64,000 bases of DNA from CAZDCD01 sp964503885 (GTDB taxonomy: Bacteria; Bacteroidota; Bacteroidia; Bacteroidales; UBA10428): assembly GCA_964503885.1 (NCBI GenBank), contig CAZDCD010000008.1, forward strand, positions 110,248-174,247, read 5' to 3'. Of the stretch, positions 8,351-17,009 are shown piece by piece. The translations under genes were made by a program, and so were the position numbers. Below the pieces are notes generated by a model. It was not told the DNA's origin. It did no database searches and saw only the letters and a list, made by a program, of their open reading frames with translations. Positions within the stretch are counted from its first letter, which is position 1. Every line of letters starts with the position of its first letter.

Positions 8351-9541
8351 TTAATCAATTACATTTAATTCTTTCCCGATTTTAATAAAACCGTTTACCG
8401 CCTTGTCAAGATGCGTTCTTTCATGGGCAGCAGAGAGCTGCACTCTTATCCGGGCCTGGTCTTTTGGCACTACAGGGTAAAAGAATCCGGTTACATAAAT
8501 ACCCTCTTCAAGCAGCCTGGCAGCAAATTCCTGTGACAATGCCGCATCATAAAGCATGATGGCTACAATAGCCGATTGAGTTGGTTTTATGTCGAAACCG
8601 GCATGCTGCATTTTTCCTGTGAAGTATGCTGTATTTTCATGAAGCTTTTCCTGCAGCTCAGTAGTTTGGTTCATCATTTCAAACATCCTGATCCCTGCAT
8701 TTACTACCATTGGAGGAAGGGAATTTGAAAACAGGTAAGGTCGTGATCGCTGACGCAACATTTCGATGATTTCCCGGCGCCCGGTGGTAAATCCTCCAAT
8801 TGCTCCGCCAAATGCTTTACCCAGAGTGCCGGTAATGATATCCACTTTACCCCGCACATTGAAGAGCTCGGTAACCCCCCTGCCGGTTTTTCCGACTACT
8901 CCGGCAGAATGGCTTTCATCAATCATCACCAGGGTTTCGTATTTTTCAGCCAGTTCAACGATTCTGCTGACCGGTGCAACATTGCCGTCCATTGAAAATA
9001 CGCCGTCGCTGACTATAATCCTGAAACGCTGATCCCGCGATTCCTTTAGCTTCTCCTCCAGGTCGCCCATATCGGCATTTTCATACCTGAATCGTTTGGC
9101 TTTGCAGAGCCTCACCCCATCAATGATCGATGCATGGTTCAACGCATCAGAAATGATTGCATCCTCTTCTCCGAGCAAAGGTTCAAACAGTCCCCCGTTT
9201 GCGTCAAAGCAGGCGGCATACAAAATAGAATCTTCCGTACCGAAAAATGCAGCAGTCATCTTCTCCAGTTTTTTATGCAGGTCGCTAGTACCGCAGATAA
9301 ATCGTACCGATGACATGCCGTATCCATGTGAAGCCAGTGCTTCTTTAGCGGCTTCAACCAGAATAGCGGATGATGATAAACCCAGGTAGTTATTGGCGCA
9401 AAAATTAAGTACCTCTTTGCCATCTGCCAGAGTAATCTGTGCTCCCTGTGCAGAAGTAATGATCCTTTCGTTTTTAAACAAACCGGCATTTTTTATTTCT
9501 GCCAGCTGATCGATAAGATGTGGTTTCATGTTGTCAAACAT
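8351..9541 (-). CDS. kbl: Glycine C-acetyltransferase (2-amino-3-ketobutyrate CoA ligase)
   Basis: This 396-residue PLP enzyme of the alpha-oxoamine synthase family splits 2-amino-3-oxobutyrate with CoA into glycine and acetyl-CoA. K242 in GTLGKAFGGAIGG is the Schiff-base lysine. FCANNYLGLSS (about 47-57), CFDANGG (about 111-117) and DESHSAGVVG (about 208-217) are the expected PLP-pocket motifs. It lies 138 bases downstream of a threonine 3-dehydrogenase gene on the same strand, so the two together form the threonine-to-glycine pathway. That context favours Kbl over the related 8-amino-7-oxononanoate synthase. A hairpin separates the two genes. Confidence 0.93.
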   Translation of the reverse strand: MFDNMKPHLIDQLAEIKNAGLFKNERIITSAQGAQITLADGKEVLNFCANNYLGLSSSAILVEAAKEALASHGYGMSSVRFICGTSDLHKKLEKMTAAFFGTEDSILYAACFDANGGLFEPLLGEEDAIISDALNHASIIDGVRLCKAKRFRYENADMGDLEEKLKESRDQRFRIIVSDGVFSMDGNVAPVSRIVELAEKYETLVMIDESHSAGVVGKTGRGVTELFNVRGKVDIITGTLGKAFGGAIGGFTTGRREIIEMLRQRSRPYLFSNSLPPMVVNAGIRMFEMMNQTTELQEKLHENTAYFTGKMQHAGFDIKPTQSAIVAIMLYDAALSQEFAARLLEEGIYVTGFFYPVVPKDQARIRVQLSAAHERTHLDKAVNGFIKIGKELNVID

Positions 9542-9600
9542 AGCTTTCGGTATTCATGTCAATCTGTATCATGCAATGGTTTCCTTATATATATTAATAA

Positions 9601-9642
9601 AACCCCTGTCCGGTTTATCGGATGAATACTCCGGAAAGGGTT
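9601..9642 (-). terminator. Imperfect hairpin between tdh and kbl
   Basis: AACCC...CCGG (9601-9613) pairs with CCGG...GGGTT (9631-9642) with an internal mismatch. Read on the minus strand it is followed by GGGGTTTTATTA, a short T-run. It could end the tdh transcript or reduce read-through into kbl. Confidence 0.4.
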
Positions 9643-9679
9643 AATCGTTGAACAGTTTTCATTGCGGCAATACGGTTTT

Positions 9680-10630
9680 TTATTCACTTTTGGCTTTTAT
9701 TCCCGCAATCATTGTATTCGTAATTTTTTTCAGATCATATTCCGGCTTCCAGTGATCATGCCGGCGTGCAATGTTGTCATCCACACTTTCCGGCCATGTT
9801 TCGGCAATATTTTGCCTGAAATCAGGCTCATAAGCTATAGTAAATGAGGGGATATGCCTTTTAATGTCTTCTGTCGCTTCTTCGGGACTCAGGCTGAGCC
9901 CTGCGATATTATATGCCGAATGCAGACTGATCTCAGCACGTTCGAGTTCCATAAGGTTTATGGTAGCTTTAATGGCATCGGTCATATACATCATGGGTAA
10001 CCTGGTACCGGCTTTGAGAAAACATGTATATTTCCCTTTTCTAACAGCTTCGTTATAAATTTCAACCGCCCAGTCGGTAGTACCGCCGCCCGGTTCGGTT
10101 TTATAACTGATGAGACCCGGGTACCGGAGGCTTCTGACATCCACATTATACCGCTTAAAATAATATTCGCACCAGCGTTCGCCTGCAAGTTTGCTTATAC
10201 CATAAACGGTTCCCGGTTCCATGACGGTAGTCTGAGGTGCCATAATACGTGGTGTGGTGGGACCAAATACAGCAATTGAACTGGGCCAGAAAACTTTTTT
10301 TATGTCCTCAACGAGCTTGGCGATTTCGAGAATGTTCATCAGGCTTTCCATGTTGATATGCCAGGCGGCGTTTGGCAGCTTTTCGGCATTGCCTGAAAGT
10401 ACGGCGGCAAGATGATAGATCTGGGTAATTTTATGGCGGATCACAAAATGAATGAGGTGTTTGTCATCCATTACATCCAGCAATTGAAACGGACCGCCTT
10501 CACGGATATCCGGAGGTGCATCTTTTATGTCGGTGGCAAAAACACGACTGTTGCCATAAATTTTCCTGAGTTCAAGGGTGAGTTCGGAACCAATTTGTCC
10601 GGCTGCTCCGATGATGAGTATGTTATCCAT
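9680..10630 (-). CDS. tdh: L-threonine 3-dehydrogenase, short-chain (epimerase-like) type
   Basis: The 316-residue protein starts with a Rossmann GxxGxxG loop (IIGAAGQIG, residues 6-14) and has the extended-SDR catalytic pair Y143/K147 (VYGISKLAGE) with PSSIAVFGP before it. DIKDAPPDI supplies the acidic residue expected for NAD binding. RYPGLIS and PMMYMTDAI are hallmark segments of the threonine-dehydrogenase branch of epimerase-like SDRs. It oxidises threonine to 2-amino-3-oxobutyrate, which Kbl downstream would cleave to glycine and acetyl-CoA. This is the SDR form, not the zinc-dependent form. The start is an ATG at 10630. Confidence 0.9.
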   Translation of the reverse strand: MDNILIIGAAGQIGSELTLELRKIYGNSRVFATDIKDAPPDIREGGPFQLLDVMDDKHLIHFVIRHKITQIYHLAAVLSGNAEKLPNAAWHINMESLMNILEIAKLVEDIKKVFWPSSIAVFGPTTPRIMAPQTTVMEPGTVYGISKLAGERWCEYYFKRYNVDVRSLRYPGLISYKTEPGGGTTDWAVEIYNEAVRKGKYTCFLKAGTRLPMMYMTDAIKATINLMELERAEISLHSAYNIAGLSLSPEEATEDIKRHIPSFTIAYEPDFRQNIAETWPESVDDNIARRHDHWKPEYDLKKITNTMIAGIKAKSE

Positions 10631-10775
10631 TCTTTATACCGAATTACGAGTAAGCGAAATTAACGCATATCAGGGAGTGAAAAAATGATATTCAACAGAA
10701 GAATTGTGATCGTTATTTTGCGAAGAAGTTAAATGCTATCAGGGCATGCCACCAGATTTTCAGTGAACCGATTTT

Positions 10776-11885
10776 TTAGCCTATCTTCTTGTACACTTTC
10801 CCGGGCAGACATCTGATAAGTCCGTTAAATTCAAGATTAATTAAGATGTAAGCGATCTTGCTCACCGGCAGATTGCATTGAATGGCGATCTGATCTATGG
10901 TCAGGTCGTTTTTCACTGCAAGCGCATCCACCACCATTTTTTCATCTTCGGATAATTCAATGAAGAGTATTGATTGAGCAGGTGCTGATTTACTGTCAAT
11001 CTGCCAGCCCATGATATATTCGAGGTCGGTCACATCCTCAATCAGGGCTGCTTTATTTGTTTTGATAAGTTTATTACAACCTGCCGAGTATTTGTCTTTT
11101 ATCCTGCCCGGGAATGCAAATACATCACGGTTGTAAGAATTGGCCAGGTCGGCGGTAATGAGCGCTCCCCCTTTTTCACCTGATTCAACAACCACGGTTG
11201 CATCGCACAAACCCGCGATTATGCGGTTCCGCTTTACAAAATTCGGGGGCTCGGGGGTTTCATCATGTAGAAATTCGGAAACTAGAGCCCCGTTTTCTAT
11301 AATTGATTGGGCTGTGCTTTTATGCAGCGAGGGATACAGTGAATTTAAGCCATGCCCTAACACGGCAACAGTTTCAAAGTTGTTTTTCAGTGCTGCCTTA
11401 TGAGCACAAATGTCAATACCATATGCCAATCCACTGACTATTACAATATCGTGTCCTCTGGCAGAAAGATTCTCCACGAGGGTGTTGCACATGCGGCGCC
11501 CGTATTCGGTAGCACTTCGGGTCCCCACTATACCAATGACTTTGGGACAATTGAAACGCGCATTTCCTTCTTCGTAAAGCACAACCGGCGCATCTTCACA
11601 TTGTTTCAACCGGTGCGGATAGTTGTCATCGAGGTAAAAAAGTGTGCGAATGGCACTTCGTTCTAAATATTCAATTTCCCGGTCGGCCTTGTCGAGCATA
11701 ATGTCCGGATTGAGGTTGCCGATCAGTTTTTCTCCGATTCCCGGTATTTTCAACAGGTTTTTCTTTTTTTCATGAAATACCCCCTCCAGTCCGCCACAAT
11801 AGGCGATCAACCGTTTTGCAAGAACAGGACCGATTTTAGGAATTAAACTGATGCCGATTTTATATCTCAATAACGGGTCAGGCAT
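10776..11885 (-). CDS. dprA: DNA-processing protein DprA
   Basis: DprA binds incoming single-stranded DNA and loads RecA during natural transformation. The ATG at 11885 (369 residues) is preferred over a TTG 33 bases upstream that would overlap the preceding gene. An N-terminal helix-hairpin-helix region (LIPKIGPVLAKRLIAYCGG and LLKIPGIGEKL) is followed by the Rossmann core: GIVGTRSATEYGRR, VSGLAYGID, and ESGEKGGALITADLA at the DNA-binding surface. A C-terminal winged-helix-like domain (LTIDQIAIQCNLPVSKIAYILINLE) completes the full-length architecture. It is the last gene of a leftward run of envelope proteins, so co-transcription is likely. A shared role is not implied. Confidence 0.93.
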   Translation of the reverse strand: MPDPLLRYKIGISLIPKIGPVLAKRLIAYCGGLEGVFHEKKKNLLKIPGIGEKLIGNLNPDIMLDKADREIEYLERSAIRTLFYLDDNYPHRLKQCEDAPVVLYEEGNARFNCPKVIGIVGTRSATEYGRRMCNTLVENLSARGHDIVIVSGLAYGIDICAHKAALKNNFETVAVLGHGLNSLYPSLHKSTAQSIIENGALVSEFLHDETPEPPNFVKRNRIIAGLCDATVVVESGEKGGALITADLANSYNRDVFAFPGRIKDKYSAGCNKLIKTNKAALIEDVTDLEYIMGWQIDSKSAPAQSILFIELSEDEKMVVDALAVKNDLTIDQIAIQCNLPVSKIAYILINLEFNGLIRCLPGKVYKKIG

Positions 11886-11892
11886 ATAAAGA

Positions 11893-12759
11893 CTAAGGAT
11901 TTTCCGATGATTTTTCAATTAACGTGATAATTTTCTCATATTGACCGGCAATTTTTTTTCTTTTTCTGGCTATTGCTATTTTTTCTGCATTCTGATACCC
12001 CCCCTGGTAATATCTCTGAAACCAGGGTAATACCGATATGCCTGCATCTATAAACGTATAATGCGCTGCAGTATTGATGAACAAAAAAATCAATCCCCCG
12101 GTCAGTAAAAATGAGTTTAGCGCCCCTTTGAAATCTCCGTACACCAGTTGCCCGGTTCCGGGAATGATCATACTTAATGTGCGTGCAGTCTTGGGATTGT
12201 ATCTTTTTGTATATTTTTTAAGATCATCAAATGCCTGCGTTAATTTTTCAATAGTCTGTGCATCATTTGAATCAATACATGCTTTAAACCAGTTAAGTGA
12301 CTCATCAAAATCTTCTTTCTGATAGAAGGCGATGCCCAGGTAAAATGATTTTCTCTTGCGGAAGTAATCATCCTCAGGATTTTTCATGCCATACAATTCT
12401 ACCAATGCATAATTGTATTGCCCATCCAGCAGATATAACGAAGAAGTATACAATGAAAGTTCGTGCCTGATGCTGTCGGAAGATGTAAGATTATATGCCA
12501 TCTTGAGAAATTCTCTCGCTTTGGTAAAATCCGAATTGGATACATAACAATAAGCAAGTTTTTCGCAGGCTTCGAATGTATTTGAGCGTATGGTATCGAA
12601 GAAAAGCACACGGTGGTAAGCGGCAATGGCCTCGTCAATATTTCCCTGGGCCATCTGGGCATTAGCCAGATGCAAAGTCTGCCAGGCATTTTGTGCCTGT
12701 GAAACCTGTACTAATAACAGGATTATAATACTATTCAAAAGAATTGAATACGTCTTCAA
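11893..12759 (-). CDS. Secreted TPR protein with C-terminal membrane domain
   Basis: No ATG fits the signal peptide, so a TTG at 12759 is the likely start, overlapping the previous gene by 29 bases. It has 288 residues. A signal peptide (1-22, ending VSQAQ) is followed by about four TPR-like helices (residues 25-180). A hydrophobic C-terminal module begins TLSMIIPGTGQLVYGDFKGA and contains one or two membrane spans (about 205-230). The IIPGTGQ/GDFKGA pattern resembles DUF5683/TM2-like modules. The neighbouring gene encodes the same layout. Function is unknown. The position next to a YidD-like gene suggests an envelope role. Confidence 0.65.
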   Translation of the reverse strand: MKTYSILLNSIIILLLVQVSQAQNAWQTLHLANAQMAQGNIDEAIAAYHRVLFFDTIRSNTFEACEKLAYCYVSNSDFTKAREFLKMAYNLTSSDSIRHELSLYTSSLYLLDGQYNYALVELYGMKNPEDDYFRKRKSFYLGIAFYQKEDFDESLNWFKACIDSNDAQTIEKLTQAFDDLKKYTKRYNPKTARTLSMIIPGTGQLVYGDFKGALNSFLLTGGLIFLFINTAAHYTFIDAGISVLPWFQRYYQGGYQNAEKIAIARKRKKIAGQYEKIITLIEKSSENP

Positions 12760-13567
12760 CCTGATGATGCAATTTATGTCTGAATTCTACATTGTGCTGA
12801 TTTGCTGCTTTTCCCGAACCGTATATATTCCCGATGTAAAAACCGAATGCAAGACCTCCGAATATCCAGCCATAGGCACTTTCAATACCGTTTTTATCAA
12901 ATCCACGGTATGATTGAAAGCCAAATGCTCCGACAAATAACAGCGACATTAAACCGTCTTTCCAGTATCCCGAATATATTTTCCCGGTGCCCGGTATTAT
13001 GGCAGACATTAAAACACTTAGTCCCGGGCTCTTGTAGTTAAAGTTGTTTTCCTCATCAAGCAATACTGAATACGGAGCAATAAAATAACCTTCTGTCACC
13101 TTGTTTTGCTGTATCAATTCACGAGATGACTGGTACTTTTCAGATAGCATCAGGTTTGACAGGTTAAGGAATACCTTTTCGGTATGATCGAGATTCCCGT
13201 TCAATGTAATGAACTGATCAGCTTTATCAAATTCTTTATCTGCAATAAGAAGTTTTCCATATTCAATTGAAAATCCGGTCGGGATCTCTGATGCTGAAGG
13301 GTAAAACGATTCCGTTTTCTGAATTCCTGTTTTCAGTTTGCCTGAAAGCCTGTACGTGCGAATCAGAAGCAGCCGTGCTTCGATGTTTGAGCTGTCGAGA
13401 AAAATAATCCGTTCCAGTTCACTGGCAGCCAGGTCATATTCATGTGCTGTAAACAGGTAACCGGCAAATTTCATTGAATTTTCAAGATTATAAAGATCCT
13501 GTCCCGTAGCAGACAAAACAGGAAACATCAGCAGTATCAAAATTCCAAGCTTATTTAAGGATTTCAT
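12731..13567 (-). CDS. Secreted TPR-like protein with C-terminal membrane domain (paralogue)
   Basis: The ATG at 13567 gives a clean signal peptide (MKSLNKLGILILLMFPVLSA then TGQ) and 278 residues. It overlaps yidD by 17 bases. Residues 25-190 are helical repeats of TPR type (AGYLFTAHEYDLAASELERI). From about residue 195 comes LSVLMSAIIPGTGKIYSGYW, then KDGLMSLLFVGAFGFQ and a glycine-rich membrane stretch. The motif IIPGTG-x-x-x-x-G-x-x-x-x-G is shared with the next gene, so the pair likely arose by duplication. A longer frame starting at 13621 lies inside yidD and is less likely. No function is known. Confidence 0.65.
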   Translation of the reverse strand: MKSLNKLGILILLMFPVLSATGQDLYNLENSMKFAGYLFTAHEYDLAASELERIIFLDSSNIEARLLLIRTYRLSGKLKTGIQKTESFYPSASEIPTGFSIEYGKLLIADKEFDKADQFITLNGNLDHTEKVFLNLSNLMLSEKYQSSRELIQQNKVTEGYFIAPYSVLLDEENNFNYKSPGLSVLMSAIIPGTGKIYSGYWKDGLMSLLFVGAFGFQSYRGFDKNGIESAYGWIFGGLAFGFYIGNIYGSGKAANQHNVEFRHKLHHQVEDVFNSFE

Positions 13568-13964
13568 ATTTAAAATTCCTCGGAGGGTCAATGAGAACGT
13601 GGTGTTCAATATCAATATCATAATTTTCGGGACTCAATCCATTGCACCGGGAAAACCGGTCGAAGAAGTTTATTGTGCCAATGATGGCTCCCTGCTTCTT
13701 AATCGATAACATGGCATACTCTGAACAGGATGGGGTAAACGTACAGGAACTGGCGTCCTGTGAGGAAATGAAATTCTTATAAAATAAGAACAGCCGCGTA
13801 AAAATAAACTCTACTTCATTTTTAAAGGTCCGTGCATATTCATATTTATTCGCCGTACCAACAGATTGATATAGATTCTTGAATTTATCAATATCTTCTG
13901 CGGTCTGGGAGTGAACCGTAAAACTAATAAGCAGGAACAGGGAAATCGTAATAATATTTTTCAT
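13551..13964 (-). CDS. yidD: YidD-family protein with secretion signal and N-terminal extension
   Basis: YidD proteins (usually about 70-85 residues, cytoplasmic membrane-associated) help membrane-protein insertion beside YidC. Here the YidD core lies at about residues 57-112: a RLFLFYKNFIS helix, C74, the signature PSCSEYA with C80, and C107 in RFSRCNG. Unlike normal YidD, it is preceded by a predicted signal peptide (residues 1-19, ending TVHSQ) and a 35-residue linker, so the domain would be exported. The canonical neighbours rnpA and yidC are absent. It sits between a LolA-like protein and two TPR/membrane proteins. The family assignment is firm; the usual function may not hold. Confidence 0.8.
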   Translation of the reverse strand: MKNIITISLFLLISFTVHSQTAEDIDKFKNLYQSVGTANKYEYARTFKNEVEFIFTRLFLFYKNFISSQDASSCTFTPSCSEYAMLSIKKQGAIIGTINFFDRFSRCNGLSPENYDIDIEHHVLIDPPRNFKYEILK

Positions 13965-14604
13965 TCAGGTTATTCAGTTTAATGTTTTCAAAGGTAGTAA
14001 CCTGGTAGGTTTTTTGCTCGCCTGTATACGAAATTTTTATCATTTTGGTGGGGAAATCAATTCCGTTGATGATTTTGTAATCCTCAAAAAACTGTTTACC
14101 AACGATTTGACCTTCAGGGCTATAGAATATAATGCCGAATAACCTGTTCTCTTTGGATGACAACATCACTTTCCCAAAGTGTTTACTGAATCTCTTCCCG
14201 GGTACCCAGGTGGAGATCACCATGCCACCATCGTTTTCCACATTGTCGATCTTATAAAATGAATTATCAAGCCCGTAATTGCTCAATTTATTGCTGAGTG
14301 TGAGATAAAAAATGGAAAATTTTGTCAGATCAACGCTGCGAGTGCGGCTTGCCAGTGTATCTCCCAAAAAATAGTACAATACAGTATCCTTTGAAACGAC
14401 CACCTGTTTTTCAGGAAAGGAAATAGCATACACAAGCTTACCGATATTTTTATCATAATAAAACCGGCCGATGGTTAATTGAGATTGCATTTCGGTCTTT
14501 TCTTTTACAGAAATATCGCCCTCAATCCTAAAAAAATGTTGCCCAAAAGCAATTTTGGGCAACACCATTAAAAAAATATAAATGAATAAAATTCTGTAAA
14601 TCAT
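13924..14604 (-). CDS. Secreted LolA/LolB-like protein
   Basis: The ATG at 14604 (226 residues) is chosen because it starts a good signal peptide (MIYRILFIYIFLMVLPKIAFGQ); an upstream frame to 14670 only reads through the previous gene. The mature part is a series of paired beta strands (QSQLTIGRFYYDKNIGKLVYAISFPEKQVVVSKDTVLYYFLGD and later KIINGIDFPTKMIKISYTGEQKTYQVTTFENIKLN). That is the layout of the half-barrel that binds lipoprotein lipids in LolA/LolB-type proteins. The assignment is by fold pattern only. It overlaps yidD by about 41 bases, implying coupled translation. Confidence 0.5.
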   Translation of the reverse strand: MIYRILFIYIFLMVLPKIAFGQHFFRIEGDISVKEKTEMQSQLTIGRFYYDKNIGKLVYAISFPEKQVVVSKDTVLYYFLGDTLASRTRSVDLTKFSIFYLTLSNKLSNYGLDNSFYKIDNVENDGGMVISTWVPGKRFSKHFGKVMLSSKENRLFGIIFYSPEGQIVGKQFFEDYKIINGIDFPTKMIKISYTGEQKTYQVTTFENIKLNNLNEKYYYDFPVPAY

Positions 14605-14608
14605 CTTT

Positions 14609-15061
14609 TTAGACAGCCCATAACCCGGCATTTCCAAAGATCCACACATAGAATGCAACATAAAAGACAATTACAATCAGGTAGCCGACAACACAACCTT
14701 TGAAAGCCGTCATGGTTTCATCTTTGTCATCAGCAACGAAATAAACGAGGGCAACTCCGAATACACCGAATACACAGCCCCACCAGAATGAACCTATTCC
14801 GAGAGGCGGTTCTCCGAAGGGAATAGCACTGGACAAAGGATTGTTGACAGTGATTCCGGCAATCAACGGATTATTTTGTGCCAGCAGGTTGGTTAGTGTA
14901 ACACCATCGTTACTTTTAACATAATTTTCCAGCAACGATAAGTTTGTGAACTCTTTATTCAGTTCATCCTTATCATAGCTGAACAAATCAGCATTGCCGG
15001 CAAATAAATTCCCTGCCGCAATCAGAACAATAAAGATCGAAGAAAGTAGGATTTTTTTCAT
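14609..15061 (-). CDS. Small exported membrane protein, unknown function
   Basis: A 150-residue frame runs from the ATG at 15061 (a second ATG at 15067 is possible). It has a signal peptide (residues 1-22), a hydrophilic region to about 80, and two membrane segments: SFWWGCVFGVFGVALVYFVA and a C-terminal GCVVGYLIVIVFYVAFYVWIF. A charged DDKDE loop lies between them, and each membrane segment has a cysteine (WGCVFG, KGCVVG). It ends five bases before the LolA-like gene and heads the leftward run that includes yidD. No family is recognised. Confidence 0.6.
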   Translation of the reverse strand: MKKILLSSIFIVLIAAGNLFAGNADLFSYDKDELNKEFTNLSLLENYVKSNDGVTLTNLLAQNNPLIAGITVNNPLSSAIPFGEPPLGIGSFWWGCVFGVFGVALVYFVADDKDETMTAFKGCVVGYLIVIVFYVAFYVWIFGNAGLWAV

Positions 15062-15087
15062 AGCCATGATTATTAATTAATAACCCT

Positions 15088-15118
15088 CAAATTTAATATT
15101 TTTCAGGAATTATACACA
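15088..15118 (-). promoter_or_regulatory. Likely promoter of the yidD-dprA run
   Basis: On the minus strand TAAATTTG (15088-15095) matches the Bacteroidota -7 consensus, with TGTG (15115-15118) at the -33 position 19 bases upstream. It lies 27 bases before the ATG at 15061. Confidence 0.4.
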
Positions 15119-15252
15119 TAATCAGGAAATTTTAGAACGATTTTAAATTAATCCGATAATTTTTTTTAACTAAAAATGTAACTTATTTTTAAAATTCCCA
15201 TATAACACGTAGTAATTCATTTTTAACTGGTTATTAATTTAAATTTTTGAGT

Positions 15253-15795
15253 ATGAAAAAAATTACTATGAAATTATTAGTTGTGATTGCCGGGCTTGTG
15301 ATTAGCTGCTCGATTTTCGCACAGAAAAAAAATGCCATCAAAGTGAATATTTTTAGTCCGATTGTAAGAACCGGTTCGTTTTTTTATGAAAGGGCTTTAA
15401 GCGATGGAGCAAGTGCACAGTTAGGATTTTTTTATACCGGCTATAAAGTTTCTGACACTAAATTTTCAGGGTATGGTATTACACCTGAATTCCGGTTTTA
15501 CCCTTCCAGGAATGAAGATATGAAAGGTTTTTACCTGGCTCCTTTCTTGCGTTATCAAAGCTTTAGCCTTTCAGATGAGTTAAACAATGAAGCTACCTTT
15601 TCATCATTTGGCGGCGGCGTGTTAATCGGAGGCCAGTTTTTATTTGGAAATATTGTAACACTAGATATATTTATAGGTCCTGCATACAACTCCGGGAGTA
15701 CCAAGGTTAAATCAGGAAGTGCAGATACTTTCTCACTCGGATCTTTTGATGGCTTTGGTGTAAGGCCAGGAGTCACTGTTGGTATTGCATTTTAA
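15253..15795 (+). CDS. Small outer-membrane beta-barrel protein (DUF3575-like)
   Basis: The ATG at 15253 is favoured over a TTG six bases earlier, giving 180 residues. Residues 1-23 are a signal peptide (ending SIFAQ). The mature protein begins KKNAIKVNIFSPIVRTGSFFYER and continues as eight or so amphipathic strands such as SGYGITPEFRFYPS and FYLAPFLRYQSFSLS, ending GVRPGVTVGIAF with the C-terminal phenylalanine common in outer-membrane barrels. This resembles DUF3575 and related small porin-like families of Bacteroidota. It is a single-gene unit with its own strong terminator. Function is unknown. Confidence 0.7.
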   Translation: MKKITMKLLVVIAGLVISCSIFAQKKNAIKVNIFSPIVRTGSFFYERALSDGASAQLGFFYTGYKVSDTKFSGYGITPEFRFYPSRNEDMKGFYLAPFLRYQSFSLSDELNNEATFSSFGGGVLIGGQFLFGNIVTLDIFIGPAYNSGSTKVKSGSADTFSLGSFDGFGVRPGVTVGIAF

Positions 15796-15818
15796 GAAAA
15801 AACATAATTTTGAATAGT

Positions 15819-15852
15819 AAAACCATGAGTTATATGACTCATGGTTTTTTTT
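15819..15852 (+). terminator. Strong intrinsic terminator
   Basis: A perfect 12-base stem (AAAACCATGAGT at 15819-15830 with ACTCATGGTTTT at 15837-15848) with loop TATATG is followed by a run of eight T (15845-15852). It lies 24 bases past the stop of the small barrel protein gene. Confidence 0.9.
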
Positions 15853-15935
15853 ATTCATAAACATATTTAATTCTGCGTTATTCCCAAGATAAACCTGAAA
15901 ATTCTATTTCCTTTAATACCATAGAGACCATGAAA

Positions 15936-16589
15936 TCATTTCTTTAACAGTTTAAATCCATGTGACCATTCATTGTGAAGAATTCCCGGAATACACCATA
16001 AAATACATAGGGGTTCCAGGGCCCTGGCAGCTTCAACACCACCCATATCTGCCACGCCGAGACCAAAAAGGTGAACAATATCGGCTACTTTCTTCTTTGC
16101 ATTGTTGTTATTACCGGCAATGAACATGGTGGGTTTTTCACCTCCGAAATCAGGATTGACCATAAAATGGCTTCCGATGGAGTTGAATGCCTTAACAAAA
16201 TGCACATCTTTAAATTCCGACTGCAGCTCCTCCATAAGCGATTTATCCAGTGTAGTAAAAAATTTCAGCACACCGTTTTCGGGGGGGGCGTCGGCAATGG
16301 GATTTGTTGTATCGATGACAATTTTACCCGACAAATTTTCGTGTCCGCAGGCACGCAATACGTCTCCGGCGACATTTCCCTTTACGGCAAGCACGAGAAT
16401 CTCCCCGAAGCGGGCAGCATCTTTGAATGTTCCTGTTGATGCATTGCTCCCCGATGTGTCTTTCCATTCCTTAAGTTTTTCAGGAGTTCTTGAACCGAGC
16501 ATTACGGTATAGCCATTTTTTATGAACCCGTTGCCCAGGGCCTGCGCAACAGGACCAGATCCCAGTATTCCGATATTTTTTGTTTCCAT
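15936..16589 (-). CDS. NADPH-dependent F420 reductase-like oxidoreductase
   Basis: The ATG at 16589 gives METKNIGILGSGPVAQALG, a Rossmann GxGxxA loop at the very N-terminus, with SRTPEKL at the second strand typical for NADP phosphate binding. LVLAVKGNVAGDVL, VIDTTNPI and FVKAFNSIGSHFM are conserved in the NADPH:F420 oxidoreductase-like family, which in non-methanogens acts on unknown substrates. Total length is 217 residues, as usual for the family. A minus-strand TATCTTTG at 16628-16635 fits a -7 element about 40 bases upstream. It is monocistronic. Confidence 0.8.
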   Translation of the reverse strand: METKNIGILGSGPVAQALGNGFIKNGYTVMLGSRTPEKLKEWKDTSGSNASTGTFKDAARFGEILVLAVKGNVAGDVLRACGHENLSGKIVIDTTNPIADAPPENGVLKFFTTLDKSLMEELQSEFKDVHFVKAFNSIGSHFMVNPDFGGEKPTMFIAGNNNNAKKKVADIVHLFGLGVADMGGVEAARALEPLCILWCIPGILHNEWSHGFKLLKK

Positions 16590-16635
16590 AGTTATCATGT
16601 ATGTTTATGAATATAATACATACACAACAAAGATA

Positions 16636-17009
16636 ACGCTGACTTTGTTGACCGTCTGGATCATAACTTCATGCCAGGCTGAAATAATACCCCATAATAG
16701 TACATCTGTAGTAAGGGCATCAATAAAAAATAATTAATTCGTCCGGGAAACCCATGTAGCAAATAGCTCTTTTATTTTTATAATGCGACACCGCAAAAGC
16801 TTCAAAAACATATACAGCAGCATTGCATCTCAAACAAAGACCACTCGGAAGTTGATAAATACAGCCGTTATTTCGTGGGAAGAATTTTTGGTATGTGGGA
16901 AGATTATAAAGTTGATCAACGAAACAGTAAAAGGGTTGAATCATTCTCCGTTTGTCAATCTTTAGCTGGTATTGAAAGCTGCACCGCTGCTGATCAACGC
17001 TGAAATAGA
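16636..17009. other. Intergenic stretch, no supported gene
   Basis: Between the reductase gene and sufT there are about 420 bases without a gene that can be supported. Two short frames (16720-16944 minus, 16783-16965 plus) lie opposite each other. Neither has a recognisable domain, a ribosome-binding site or coding-like composition. It may be decayed sequence. Confidence 0.5.

Noticed and set aside
16720..16965. Two small opposing frames between the F420-reductase-like gene and sufT
   Set aside because: No recognisable family, no ribosome-binding site and mutual overlap; kept only as an unexplained stretch.
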